Origin: a bacterium HR28
Lineage (GTDB): Bacteria > Chloroflexota > Chloroflexia > Thermomicrobiales > Thermomicrobiaceae
Reading direction: 5' to 3'
Assembly: GCA_002898255.1 (NCBI GenBank)
Contig: BEIE01000001.1
Span: 930,001-994,000, forward strand
Length of the DNA stretch: 64,000 nucleotides
Shown here: positions 28,208-36,183 of the stretch, piece by piece
How the letters are laid out: every line of letters begins with the position of its first letter
Position numbering within the stretch: the first letter of the stretch is position 1
The notes under the pieces: generated by a model
The model's database searches: none
Seen by the model: the letters and a program-made list of their open reading frames with translations, nothing else
What the model was told of the DNA's origin: nothing
Translations under genes and position numbers: made by a program

Positions 28208-28237
28208 TTGTCGGGCAGTGGATCAATGGTGTATCCT
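28208..28237 (+). promoter_or_regulatory. Promoter of csoR-copA
   Basis: TTGTCG (28208-28213), 18-bp spacer, TATCCT (28232-28237). The CsoR-type operator lies just downstream, around the expected start of transcription. Confidence 0.5.
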
Positions 28238-28246
28238 GCAACGGAG

Positions 28247-28263
28247 ATACCCTAGAGGGGTAT
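28247..28263. promoter_or_regulatory. CsoR operator
   Basis: ATACCC-TAGAG-GGGTAT, a perfect 6-bp inverted repeat with 5-bp centre. CsoR operators are known to contain TACCC/GGGTA arms. It overlaps the probable +1 of the csoR-copA transcript and sits 12 bp before the csoR start codon, so apo-CsoR would block transcription until Cu(I) binds. Confidence 0.75.
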
Positions 28264-28275
28264 ACGGAGGAGCCC

Positions 28276-28587
28276 ATGGACGAACAGAGCGAACGGCTGG
28301 AATGCGAACGGCGAGTCGATTCCTATCGTGCTGACAAGGCACGCATCCTTGCTCGCTTGCGCCGGATGGAAGGGCAGGTGCGTGGCATCATCCGCATGGT
28401 GGAAGACGATCGCTACTGCGTCGATATTCTCGTGCAGCTCTCATCAGTGATCGCCGCGGCGCGGAGTATCGGCTTGGTGCTGCTGGAAGACCACATCCGC
28501 GGTTGTGTCCTGAACGCAGAGGACAAAGAGGCGGCGATCCAAGAGCTGACCGAAGCGATCGAGCGGTTCACGCGGAGCGTGAGCTGA
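28276..28587 (+). CDS. csoR: CsoR-family copper-sensing repressor
   Basis: 103 residues, all-helical DUF156 fold ([42 protein letters not shown]). The Cu(I) ligands Cys48, His73 and Cys77 keep the spacing of known CsoR proteins. Start at 28276 rather than the upstream codon at 28198, because the operator lies between them and GGAGGA precedes the ATG. It represses itself and copA 20 bp downstream. Confidence 0.93.
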   Translation: MDEQSERLECERRVDSYRADKARILARLRRMEGQVRGIIRMVEDDRYCVDILVQLSSVIAAARSIGLVLLEDHIRGCVLNAEDKEAAIQELTEAIERFTRSVS

Positions 28588-28606
28588 CCTTGTTCGGGGG
28601 ACGATA

Positions 28607-31132
28607 ATGAGCGAGCGAACAGAGCGCCCAATGGGCCAGCCTACGACGATACGGCTCGCGATTCAGGGAATGACCTGTGCGTCGTGTGTGCGGCGCGTGG
28701 AGCGGGCGATCACTGCCGTACCGGGTGTGGCAGAGGCGAGTGTGAACCTGGCCACGGAGGAGGCGCTCGTTCAGCTGGCGCGACCCGACATCGCCCTCGA
28801 CGAGCTCCTCGCCGCCGTCGAACGAGCTGGCTACCACGCCAGCCCGCTTGTCAGCGAACCGTCTGTCAGCGAATCGAATGAGGCGACGGTGGAGTTCGCG
28901 ATTGAGGGGATGACCTGCGCGTCGTGTGTTCGGCGCGTCGAGCGGGCACTCCTGGCGGTTCCTGGTGTCCACGAGGCCGTGGTCAACCTGGCAAGTGAGC
29001 GAGCGCTGGTGCGCTTTGACCCAACGCGGGTCAGTATCGACCGGATGCTCCGGGCGGTTGAGGAGGCCGGATATCGGGCGGCAGTTGTCCCAACCGAGAT
29101 ACCGTTGGAAGAGGTGTCTGACGAGGCCGAGCAACGGCGAGCGCGCGAGTTGGCACGACTGCGGTGGGACGTGATCCTCGCCTGGGCGCTTGCTGTACCG
29201 GTGGTGGCGGTGAGCATGCTTATGCCCTCTTCCCCCTGGGTAGGACTCTTGCTGCTCGCGCTGACCGTGCCGGTATGGGGCTACTTCGGCCGACGATTCC
29301 ACCTCACAGCGCTACGCAATCTCCGGCATGGGCAGTTCACGATGGACACGCTCGTGAGCCTCGGCACCAGTGCGGCCTTCTTCTCGTCGCTCGCCAGCAC
29401 TTTGCAAGTGCTCCTGGCGGAGCCTGGGCATGTCGCGCACTACTACTATGATGTTGCTGCAGTTGTCATCGCAGCGATCTTGCTTGGCCGTTATCTGGAG
29501 GCGCGTGCACGCGGCCAGACGTCGGCGGCGGTGCGCCGGTTGTTGGGCCTTCAACCGAAGACGGCGCGCGTCCGGCGTGGTGGAATCGAGGTCGAGATCC
29601 CAGTGCGTGAGGTGCGCCCAGGTGATCTCGTCATCGTTCGTCCAGGCGAACGAATTCCCGTGGACGGAATCATCGTCGAAGGAACTTCGACGGTGGACGA
29701 GAGCATGCTCACTGGCGAGAGCCTACCGGTCGAGAAGCAGCCGGGTGACCGGGTCTGGGGCGGAACGCTCAACGCGACCGGTTCGTTTGTGCTGCAGGCA
29801 ACAGCAGTGGGGCACGCGACGGTGCTGGCCCAGATTGTGCGGCTGGTTCAGCAGGCACAGGGGTCGAAGGCTCCGATCCAGTCGCTGGTTGACCGCGTGG
29901 CGAGCGTCTTCGTGCAGGGTGTTATTCTCGTGGCGCTTCTGACCTTTGGCGCCTGGTGGCTTGCCACGGGTGATCCGCTACGTGGGCTGCTCCCGGCTGT
30001 CGCCGTCCTCGTGATCGCCTGTCCCTGTGCCATGGGACTGGCAACCCCCACGGCGGTCATGGTCGGCACGGGGCGGGGTGCGGAGCTTGGAGTACTTATC
30101 AAGCGGGCAGACGTGCTCGAGCGGATCGAGCGCCTGACGACAGTCATACTGGACAAGACTGGTACAGTCACAGTTGGTGCTCCGAGCGTGACGGATATTG
30201 TCCCGCTTTCGGGGTGGAGCAGCACTGACGTTCTGCGTTTCGCTGCGGCGGTCGAGTCGCGGAGCGAGCATCCGCTCGCGCGGGCGATCGTCCAGGCGTT
30301 CGACGAAGCGGCAGGTATACCGGTCGAGCAGTTCGAGGCGGTACCTGGGCAAGGTGTGAGCGCACTGGTCGATGGACGGACAGTACTCGTTGGGACGGCA
30401 CGGTTCCTGAGGGAGCGTGGCGTGACCGTCACACCGGGTGAAGAGGAAGCGGCCGCGCTCGAAGCAGCCGGGAGAACGGTGGTCTTTGTTGCCATCGATG
30501 GGCGTCTCGCTGGACTGATTGCGCTGGCCGATCGGCCCCGTCCCGAGGCGGCAGCGGTGGTGCGAGCGCTCCGTGAGCGCGGCCTACGGGTGGTGCTCTT
30601 GACCGGTGACAACGCGCGCACGGCGCGAGCAATTGCTCGCGAGGTGGGCATCGACGACGTGCGAGCCGAGGTTTTGCCTGATCAGAAGGTGGCGGTTGTC
30701 CAGGAGCTCCGTGGAGCAGGACAGGTCGTCGCCATGGTTGGTGATGGCATCAACGATGCTCCAGCGCTCGCGCAGGCGGATGTCGGGATTGCAATGGGAA
30801 GCGGGACGGACGTCGCACTCGAGGCAGGCGACGTCGTCCTCGTTCGCCCCGACCTCCGCGGCCTCCTTGTGACGTTGGAGCTCGCCCGGCGCACGCTGGC
30901 GACAATCCGGTGGAACCTGTTCTGGGCCTTTGCCTACAACACCATTCTGATCCCAGTCGCAGCAGTTGGTCTCCTGAACCCGATACTCGCCGGGCTGGCT
31001 ATGGCACTGAGCTCCGTTTTCGTGGTGACGAACTCGCTGCGGTTGCGCCGCTTCATCCCGCGGACACTGACGATAGACGGCGTGGCAGGCTCGGCGGCGC
31101 ACGTCAAGGAACTCGTGGCAGCAGGACGGTGA
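28607..31132 (+). CDS. copA: Cu(I)-exporting P1B-type ATPase
   Basis: 841 residues. Two N-terminal heavy-metal domains each with [12 protein letters not shown] (about residues 23-34 and 103-114), then eight membrane helices, [11 protein letters not shown] actuator, the intramembrane CPC motif (Cys472-Pro-Cys474), DKTGTVT with phospho-Asp516, SEHPLA nucleotide motif, [20 protein letters not shown] and late-helix YN and MxxSS residues ([27 protein letters not shown]) that define Cu(I) specificity. Pumps Cu(I) out of the cytosol. Regulated by csoR just upstream. Confidence 0.96.
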   Translation: MSERTERPMGQPTTIRLAIQGMTCASCVRRVERAITAVPGVAEASVNLATEEALVQLARPDIALDELLAAVERAGYHASPLVSEPSVSESNEATVEFAIEGMTCASCVRRVERALLAVPGVHEAVVNLASERALVRFDPTRVSIDRMLRAVEEAGYRAAVVPTEIPLEEVSDEAEQRRARELARLRWDVILAWALAVPVVAVSMLMPSSPWVGLLLLALTVPVWGYFGRRFHLTALRNLRHGQFTMDTLVSLGTSAAFFSSLASTLQVLLAEPGHVAHYYYDVAAVVIAAILLGRYLEARARGQTSAAVRRLLGLQPKTARVRRGGIEVEIPVREVRPGDLVIVRPGERIPVDGIIVEGTSTVDESMLTGESLPVEKQPGDRVWGGTLNATGSFVLQATAVGHATVLAQIVRLVQQAQGSKAPIQSLVDRVASVFVQGVILVALLTFGAWWLATGDPLRGLLPAVAVLVIACPCAMGLATPTAVMVGTGRGAELGVLIKRADVLERIERLTTVILDKTGTVTVGAPSVTDIVPLSGWSSTDVLRFAAAVESRSEHPLARAIVQAFDEAAGIPVEQFEAVPGQGVSALVDGRTVLVGTARFLRERGVTVTPGEEEAAALEAAGRTVVFVAIDGRLAGLIALADRPRPEAAAVVRALRERGLRVVLLTGDNARTARAIAREVGIDDVRAEVLPDQKVAVVQELRGAGQVVAMVGDGINDAPALAQADVGIAMGSGTDVALEAGDVVLVRPDLRGLLVTLELARRTLATIRWNLFWAFAYNTILIPVAAVGLLNPILAGLAMALSSVFVVTNSLRLRRFIPRTLTIDGVAGSAAHVKELVAAGR

Positions 31133-31169
31133 GCTCCGACGATAGGCGGCTGTTGCCTGGCTGGCCGAC

Positions 31170-32951
31170 TCAGGGGGCGAGCGCTCGCATAGGTAGCGTG
31201 AGGCCGTTCGCTGCCAGGAACTCCTCGACGTCCGTGAAAGCGTTGAAGAAGAGCGGAGTGCCGGCGAAGGAGAGTGGGGAGACTGGGCCAACGGTCATGA
31301 ACGAGTACTCACGGCTCGTTGGGTCAAAACTCGAATGTGGATCCCGGAACAGCCGGTAAAGTGCGAGCGCATGTTCGTCACCACCGGCGAAACTCTCGAG
31401 CGCGCGGTACTCCTGACCGAGGCCCAGACCATAACCAAAGAAGGCGATGCGAAGCTGGGAGATGATCTCCGCATCGAGGCTGGCCAGCGTCTGACTAATG
31501 ACGAGCCAGCCCACCCCGTACTTCCGAGTTGTTCGGACCGCGTCCTTGAGCAAGGTGCGGATCTGGGCCCGGGGAGTATCCGGATCAAGATAGCCAGACG
31601 GAGCAAGTCGATGAGCCTCGTCGATGAGGATAAGAGTATTGAGGTTTTGTGACTGCTGGTAAGCCTGCTCGGCTGCAACACGGATTCCTTCGAGGAGACG
31701 TCGGATAACAATCTCTTGAATCGTCTCGTTCCAAAGGACCGAATCGTTCTGCCCACTGCGATCAGTCCCCGAGAGGTCGAGCGCAATGATCAAACGATCT
31801 TGCGGCCGGAACAAGCCGTTGACTATACGTGCGATCGTTCGTGCCCGAGCGTTGTGCCGGTCGTTAAAGAGCAAGGTGAGGGGCCGCCAGGAGTGGTGAT
31901 AGAGTTCATCACGGTCGGCGTTCTGCAGAGCCCACTGGAAACGCGCGCGAGCCTCAGCAGAACGGTAGAAAACGCGTTGCACCTGCTCGTCGCTCAGGAT
32001 CTGCCAGACAAGCTGGAAACTCCTCCACTCGTGTAAGGCCGTTAAGGCAAGCCCTTGCTTGCGAAGGCGTTGGGCGAGTTCCCGGGCAGCGAGTTGACGA
32101 TTTTCGCGAGCGCCAAACGTGAGTTTGTCGAAGAACTCCGATGTGGTGAGGAGTTCTTCGAACAGTTCCCACTGATCCAGAATCAGGTCCCGCACGGACA
32201 TCACAACGGTCATTCGCTGGAGCCGTTCCTGGAGTAGAGCGTGTAGCGGCAGGAGGAATCCACCTGGGGCTGGTTGCCCACGCAGGTCCTTGCTGTACTC
32301 GCCTTGTGGGTCGATGATGAGGATTGCCATTTCCAGATGGCGCGCGTAAGCGACGAGGAGCATTTTGGCAAGGACGGATTTCCCCGAGCCGGTTTTGCCG
32401 AAGATCCCGAGGTGGTAAGCCTCGCCGGCACCACGCGGACCAATCCCAAAGTGCTTGAACCAGAGCGGTAGCTTGGGGCCAGAGCCGTAGACACGACCAA
32501 GATAGAAGAGATCCTCACGTGCATGGGCGAGCAGTTTCGCGAGCACGTCGTCAGTCACCGCATAGATCGGCGTACCGGTTGGCGGGACGGTACCGAGAAT
32601 CGAGGGACGGAAGCGCCCATTCTCCTCGCAGAATACCGCGCTGACTTCAAGAATCCCGCGATGAGTGTCTTGCCGCTCACTCACGGCATCGATGCGACCA
32701 CGCTGCCGGACGAGGCTGCGAATAGTCGGGTCTTCATGCCATACATTACGCAGTTCAACTTCGGTGATCTGCCCGAGCGCGTAGTGGCGGAGACCGTCTT
32801 GGAAGAACGGCAGCAGGACGAGTTCCCCAACAAGCTTGCGCCGCGCCGCCGCATCGAGAAGTTCCAGGGTCAGGTGTCCCGTCGAGGACGGGGAACCGAC
32901 GACACCGATCGGCTCGATACCATCAACGGTGAGCAGCGCTGAGCCGTTCAT
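31170..32951 (-). CDS. herA: HerA-type hexameric DNA-translocating ATPase
   Basis: 593 residues. A HAS-like beta-barrel N-terminal region (VDGIEPIGVVGSP..., residues 1-60) precedes the RecA-like core: Walker A FGKTGSGKS (185-192), Walker B LILIDEAHRLAP, and RTTRKYGVGWLVISQTLASL sensor region. HerA forms hexamers that pump DNA to the NurA nuclease for end resection. ATG 32951 overlaps nurA by 4 bp, which strongly supports the pair. It is convergent with copA. Confidence 0.88.
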   Translation of the reverse strand: MNGSALLTVDGIEPIGVVGSPSSTGHLTLELLDAAARRKLVGELVLLPFFQDGLRHYALGQITEVELRNVWHEDPTIRSLVRQRGRIDAVSERQDTHRGILEVSAVFCEENGRFRPSILGTVPPTGTPIYAVTDDVLAKLLAHAREDLFYLGRVYGSGPKLPLWFKHFGIGPRGAGEAYHLGIFGKTGSGKSVLAKMLLVAYARHLEMAILIIDPQGEYSKDLRGQPAPGGFLLPLHALLQERLQRMTVVMSVRDLILDQWELFEELLTTSEFFDKLTFGARENRQLAARELAQRLRKQGLALTALHEWRSFQLVWQILSDEQVQRVFYRSAEARARFQWALQNADRDELYHHSWRPLTLLFNDRHNARARTIARIVNGLFRPQDRLIIALDLSGTDRSGQNDSVLWNETIQEIVIRRLLEGIRVAAEQAYQQSQNLNTLILIDEAHRLAPSGYLDPDTPRAQIRTLLKDAVRTTRKYGVGWLVISQTLASLDAEIISQLRIAFFGYGLGLGQEYRALESFAGGDEHALALYRLFRDPHSSFDPTSREYSFMTVGPVSPLSFAGTPLFFNAFTDVEEFLAANGLTLPMRALAP

Positions 32952-34099
32952 GGCGAGCGGAACGCCTCGCTCCGGTAACTCTCCAGTGCCAGGAAGACCT
33001 CTTCGAACACAGGATACTCGCGGGAGGCAGCTTCGCGCACGGCATGACGCAAGGCGCGTGTCGCTCGACGCAGGTGGCGAATCATCCGATCGGCGAGGAA
33101 GAGCGGGAATGGTTCGAAAAGTGCTCCCGTGCCGCTCTGGAAGCGTACGACCTCAAGGACGGAAGCCAGGCGTTCAGGGTCGGTAGCGGTTGCTGCGGGG
33201 AGCTCGATACGAAGCGCTGGCAACCAGCGGTGGGGGCGGGTGTAAACGGCCTGTAACGTGTCAACACGCTGGAGCACCTTGTGGACAAGCTGGTCAGTCC
33301 GTGCGCGGTACTGGGCGGGTACTAATGAGATGCCGAAACCATGTGGGCGACGCGCCTGGCGCAGTGGCATGGGGCGCGTGTATTCGCCTGGCTCCAAAAG
33401 GGACGTCAGGAGCGCACGGTCATCGATCTTGTCCTTGACACCAAGGAGACTCGCCACCTCCCGCCGAGTTGTGTACTTCGGGATGCCCACCCAGCTTTGG
33501 CGTTGATCCGGTGGATCGAGCAGGCGAAGAAGAAGTTCGAGTCGTCGAGGAAGGCAGTCCCAGAAGTTTGCGGCGCTGGCAGGCTGCTCGTTTTGGGCTG
33601 CCAGTGCTCTGGCCGCCTGGTCGAAGGCGATCAGGGGTGTCGCCAGCGAACCGTCGACGAGGACGACGTCATGCGGGGCCTGGACAGCGAGTTCGACTTC
33701 GAGCCCGGCCATCATGGCGCGTGCCAAGAGGTCGTTCGCGTCTGAGTGCGGCTCGAGTTCGACCCAGACGGCATGGCGTGGCTCAGGCCAGTAGCGTTGC
33801 TCTGAGGGGGGCGTTAATCCCTCAACGGCCAATGCACCTGCAACCAAGAGGTCATGCGCCAGCAGTCGCTCGACGGCGACGGAGCCATCAACCCCGCAGC
33901 TGGTTGGCGTTGGGACAGCTGGGAGTTCCTCGACCCGCGCGAGCAACCCCAGGGCAGCGAGACGGTCCCGGAGTTCGGCACGCCGTGCTGTGCGCTCTTC
34001 AAGTTGAGCGACGACTGAGCGGGTGAGAACTGGGGTCTTTTCAAGCAGTTCCTCCACCAGCGCAGCAGGAAGGTCAAGGAAGATGGTGTGCGTTGTCAT
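32948..34099 (-). CDS. nurA: NurA-domain 5'-3' nuclease
   Basis: 383 residues. NurA signature motifs with metal-binding aspartates: SCGVDGSVAVERLL (Asp71) and VVLVDGSLATPLI (Asp149), plus the C-terminal region ALFEPFPLFLADRMIRH seen in NurA proteins. Acts on DNA ends together with HerA in archaea and thermophilic bacteria. Translationally coupled to herA. A role in defence rather than repair is possible but nothing else in the neighbourhood suggests it. Confidence 0.82.
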   Translation of the reverse strand: MTTHTIFLDLPAALVEELLEKTPVLTRSVVAQLEERTARRAELRDRLAALGLLARVEELPAVPTPTSCGVDGSVAVERLLAHDLLVAGALAVEGLTPPSEQRYWPEPRHAVWVELEPHSDANDLLARAMMAGLEVELAVQAPHDVVLVDGSLATPLIAFDQAARALAAQNEQPASAANFWDCLPRRLELLLRLLDPPDQRQSWVGIPKYTTRREVASLLGVKDKIDDRALLTSLLEPGEYTRPMPLRQARRPHGFGISLVPAQYRARTDQLVHKVLQRVDTLQAVYTRPHRWLPALRIELPAATATDPERLASVLEVVRFQSGTGALFEPFPLFLADRMIRHLRRATRALRHAVREAASREYPVFEEVFLALESYRSEAFRSP

Positions 34100-34124
34100 C
34101 GATACCCTGACTTACCCCCTTTGC

Positions 34125-35423
34125 TCATTCTCGGTATATCGGCTGTTTTGTACGGGCAAGTACGGCGATGAGGCGTGCTGCGCGTCGTCTCCCATCTGCT
34201 GCCTGAATCCGGGTACTCGCCGCAGCGAGGCGTGCCTTGCGCTGGTGGTTCGTCAAAAGATCCTCGAGGGCACGGAAGAAGTCATCGTCGCTGAACTGGT
34301 AGGGGTGGAAACGATAGCCAAAATCGCATTCTGCCACGCGCTGAGCGTTGTCGTGCTGGTCCCAGAAGAGCGGCAGAACAAGCATCGGCTTTCCAAAATG
34401 CATGCACTCCGTTGTGGTGTTATTTCCACCATGGGTGATCACGGCATCAACCAGCGGCAGTATTGAGGGCTGTGGCAGATACTCGTCACCCCACACGTTG
34501 TCCGGAAGTGCAAGTTTTCCTTTCTGAGGCCCCAGACTGATGATCACCCGGTAGTCGGTACGCCCAAGCAGCTCAACTAGTCGGCCCATCAGTTCCGGCT
34601 CAGCCGAGCCCAGACTCCCAAGGCTGACGTACAGCAGTGGACCACCGTCTCGCAATTGCTCGGGGAGTTCAAACGGTGGTTCGGTGTCGCGGACTGAGGT
34701 GTCGATACGATGCCAGGTCGGCGCAAGTGGCTGGGAACGTGGGTAGTCGAGTTCTGCTGGATAGAGGTACAGGTTGAGATAAGGGCTTTCCCAGATGAAC
34801 GCGTGCTCGGGCAGTGGGGGAGCGCCCTGCTCACGGCAAAAGGAGTCCAGCTTGTGGTGGAGAGGGCCGACAGCGGTCCAGTACTCGCGCCGCCAGGCGT
34901 CCCACTGTGAACGGTCGGTGGTTGGTAGACCACTCAAGGCCGGCGGAAGGTTGGGATCGGGGATTTCCAGCGGGTTGCAGGAGACGATGCGAACCCAAGG
35001 GACGCCGGCCGTCACGACTGCGGGAAAAGCAACGACGTTGTCCTCGACGATGACATCAGGGCGAAGCTCGGCGAAGATTTCGCGCAGCCGTGGCTCCACG
35101 TACAGTGCACCATCGATCAATGACTCCCAGATTGGGGCAATAAGGGTGTGGATCTGCTCGAAGGTGCTCTCACGGAAGTGCGGTGCCGTATTGGCGATAA
35201 AGTCTTTCCAAAACTGCCCGGGCTCTTCAGGTTGTTCAGGTGGTGGTGTCAGCCGCATCAGTCGCTCTTCGAACCCTTTGGCTTCAAGGGTGCCGGCGAA
35301 TGACTCCTCGACAACGAAGACGACACGAACTCCAAGTTCCTGGAGAGCGCGGCCGATGCCGATACAGTTATTCGTCGGCCCATAAGCACCTTCGGGAAAG
35401 AAGACGACCGTCGGCTGATCCAT
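34125..35423 (-). CDS. GT1-family glycosyltransferase (MGT/UGT-like)
   Basis: 432 residues. GT-B fold: N-terminal acceptor domain starting VVFFPEGAYGPTNNCIGIGRAL, C-terminal donor domain with LLYVSLGSLGSAEPELMGRLVELL and the nucleotide-sugar signature HGGNNTTTECMHFGKPMLVLPLFWDQHDNAQR. Transfers a sugar to a small or lipid-like acceptor; relatives glycosylate macrolides, sterols or carotenoids. The acceptor is unknown here. GGAGTGATCT precedes ATG 35423. It stands alone, divergent from the riboswitch region. Confidence 0.88.
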   Translation of the reverse strand: MDQPTVVFFPEGAYGPTNNCIGIGRALQELGVRVVFVVEESFAGTLEAKGFEERLMRLTPPPEQPEEPGQFWKDFIANTAPHFRESTFEQIHTLIAPIWESLIDGALYVEPRLREIFAELRPDVIVEDNVVAFPAVVTAGVPWVRIVSCNPLEIPDPNLPPALSGLPTTDRSQWDAWRREYWTAVGPLHHKLDSFCREQGAPPLPEHAFIWESPYLNLYLYPAELDYPRSQPLAPTWHRIDTSVRDTEPPFELPEQLRDGGPLLYVSLGSLGSAEPELMGRLVELLGRTDYRVIISLGPQKGKLALPDNVWGDEYLPQPSILPLVDAVITHGGNNTTTECMHFGKPMLVLPLFWDQHDNAQRVAECDFGYRFHPYQFSDDDFFRALEDLLTNHQRKARLAAASTRIQAADGRRRAARLIAVLARTKQPIYRE

Positions 35424-35756
35424 AGATCACTCCGTGCCTTTCTCATCTCTCAGGAACCGACAATGTGATCTTAGCAGAAGGTTGGCATAGTCGTGAGAGT
35501 TGGCAGACGTCGTGCAGCCGTCTGGCCACTCTTTGCGTTTGTGGCGTTGCGCTGTCCACATGTGCGGTGGCCCTACTTCCCTTTGGGCTCCGTCATTAGG
35601 AACCGTGTTGGCCGAACATCTTCGGTTGAAGCAAAGGCTCCGTGCACTGGCTATTGCGCCAGTGGTCGGTTGTGCCACAAGGCACAGGCATGCACTTGCG
35701 CTGATGGGCGTGGTACTGCCGATCCGATGAGACACAGTGGGTCTTTCTGGAACATC
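35424..35756. other. Stretch without recognisable gene upstream of the B12 riboswitch
   Basis: About 330 bp with no supportable gene; must contain the minus-strand promoter for the glycosyltransferase. Confidence 0.35.
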
Positions 35757-35785
35757 TTGTCAGGCATACCACCTGCACGTACACT
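35757..35785 (+). promoter_or_regulatory. Promoter of the riboswitch-nrdAB transcript
   Basis: TTGTCA (35757-35762), 17-bp spacer, TACACT (35780-35785), with expected transcription start near 35792, about 60 nt before the aptamer. Confidence 0.6.
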
Positions 35786-35854
35786 GTGGGTGTGACCACG
35801 AGATGTAGCGGTGCGATTTAGGAGAGACGCAACATCTTGTGGTCTCTGGAGCCC

Positions 35855-36019
35855 AGGACGGGTGCCGGGAAGTCCGGTGCAAATCCGGCGCTGCCCCGCA
35901 GCGGTGAGCGGGGACGAACGCTGCACCCGGTCGTTGCGACCGAGAAGCCACTGGCGGAAGATCCGCTGGGAAGGCGCAGCTAGTAGGACGATCCGCAAGC
36001 CCGAAGACCGACCCGTCCT
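35855..36019 (+). ncRNA. Cobalamin (B12) riboswitch aptamer
   Basis: A closing stem AGGACGGGT (35855-35863) pairs with ACCCGTCCT (36011-36019). Inside are the conserved cobalamin-aptamer blocks GGTGCCGGGAAGTCCGGTGC, AAATCC, GCCCCGCAGCGGTGA, GCCACTGG, and the B12 box AAGCCCGAAGACCGAC (35997-36012). Binds adenosylcobalamin and should lower expression of nrdAB downstream. Confidence 0.93.
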
Positions 36020-36130
36020 GAGGAAAGAACGGTACCGCGCCTCGCGGGTGGGTGCGGGCCGGAGATCGGTGACGCGCAGGCGAGCGCGCTGTCGCGGGTG
36101 CTGAGTTCCCCGGGGAAGCATCCGCACCGG

Positions 36131-36181
36131 CTCCGTCCTACCCTGCCTCCTGGGCGCGGGAAGAGAGAAGGGAGGACGGAG
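36131..36181 (+). promoter_or_regulatory. Expression platform: ribosome-site-sequestering stem of the B12 riboswitch
   Basis: CTCCGTCC (36131-36138) is perfectly complementary to GGACGGAG (36174-36181), which overlaps the nrdA Shine-Dalgarno region GGGAGGA and ends 2 nt before the ATG. Pairing would hide the ribosome site. This suggests translational control, with no U-tract terminator visible before the start. Confidence 0.65.
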
Positions 36182-36183
36182 CA

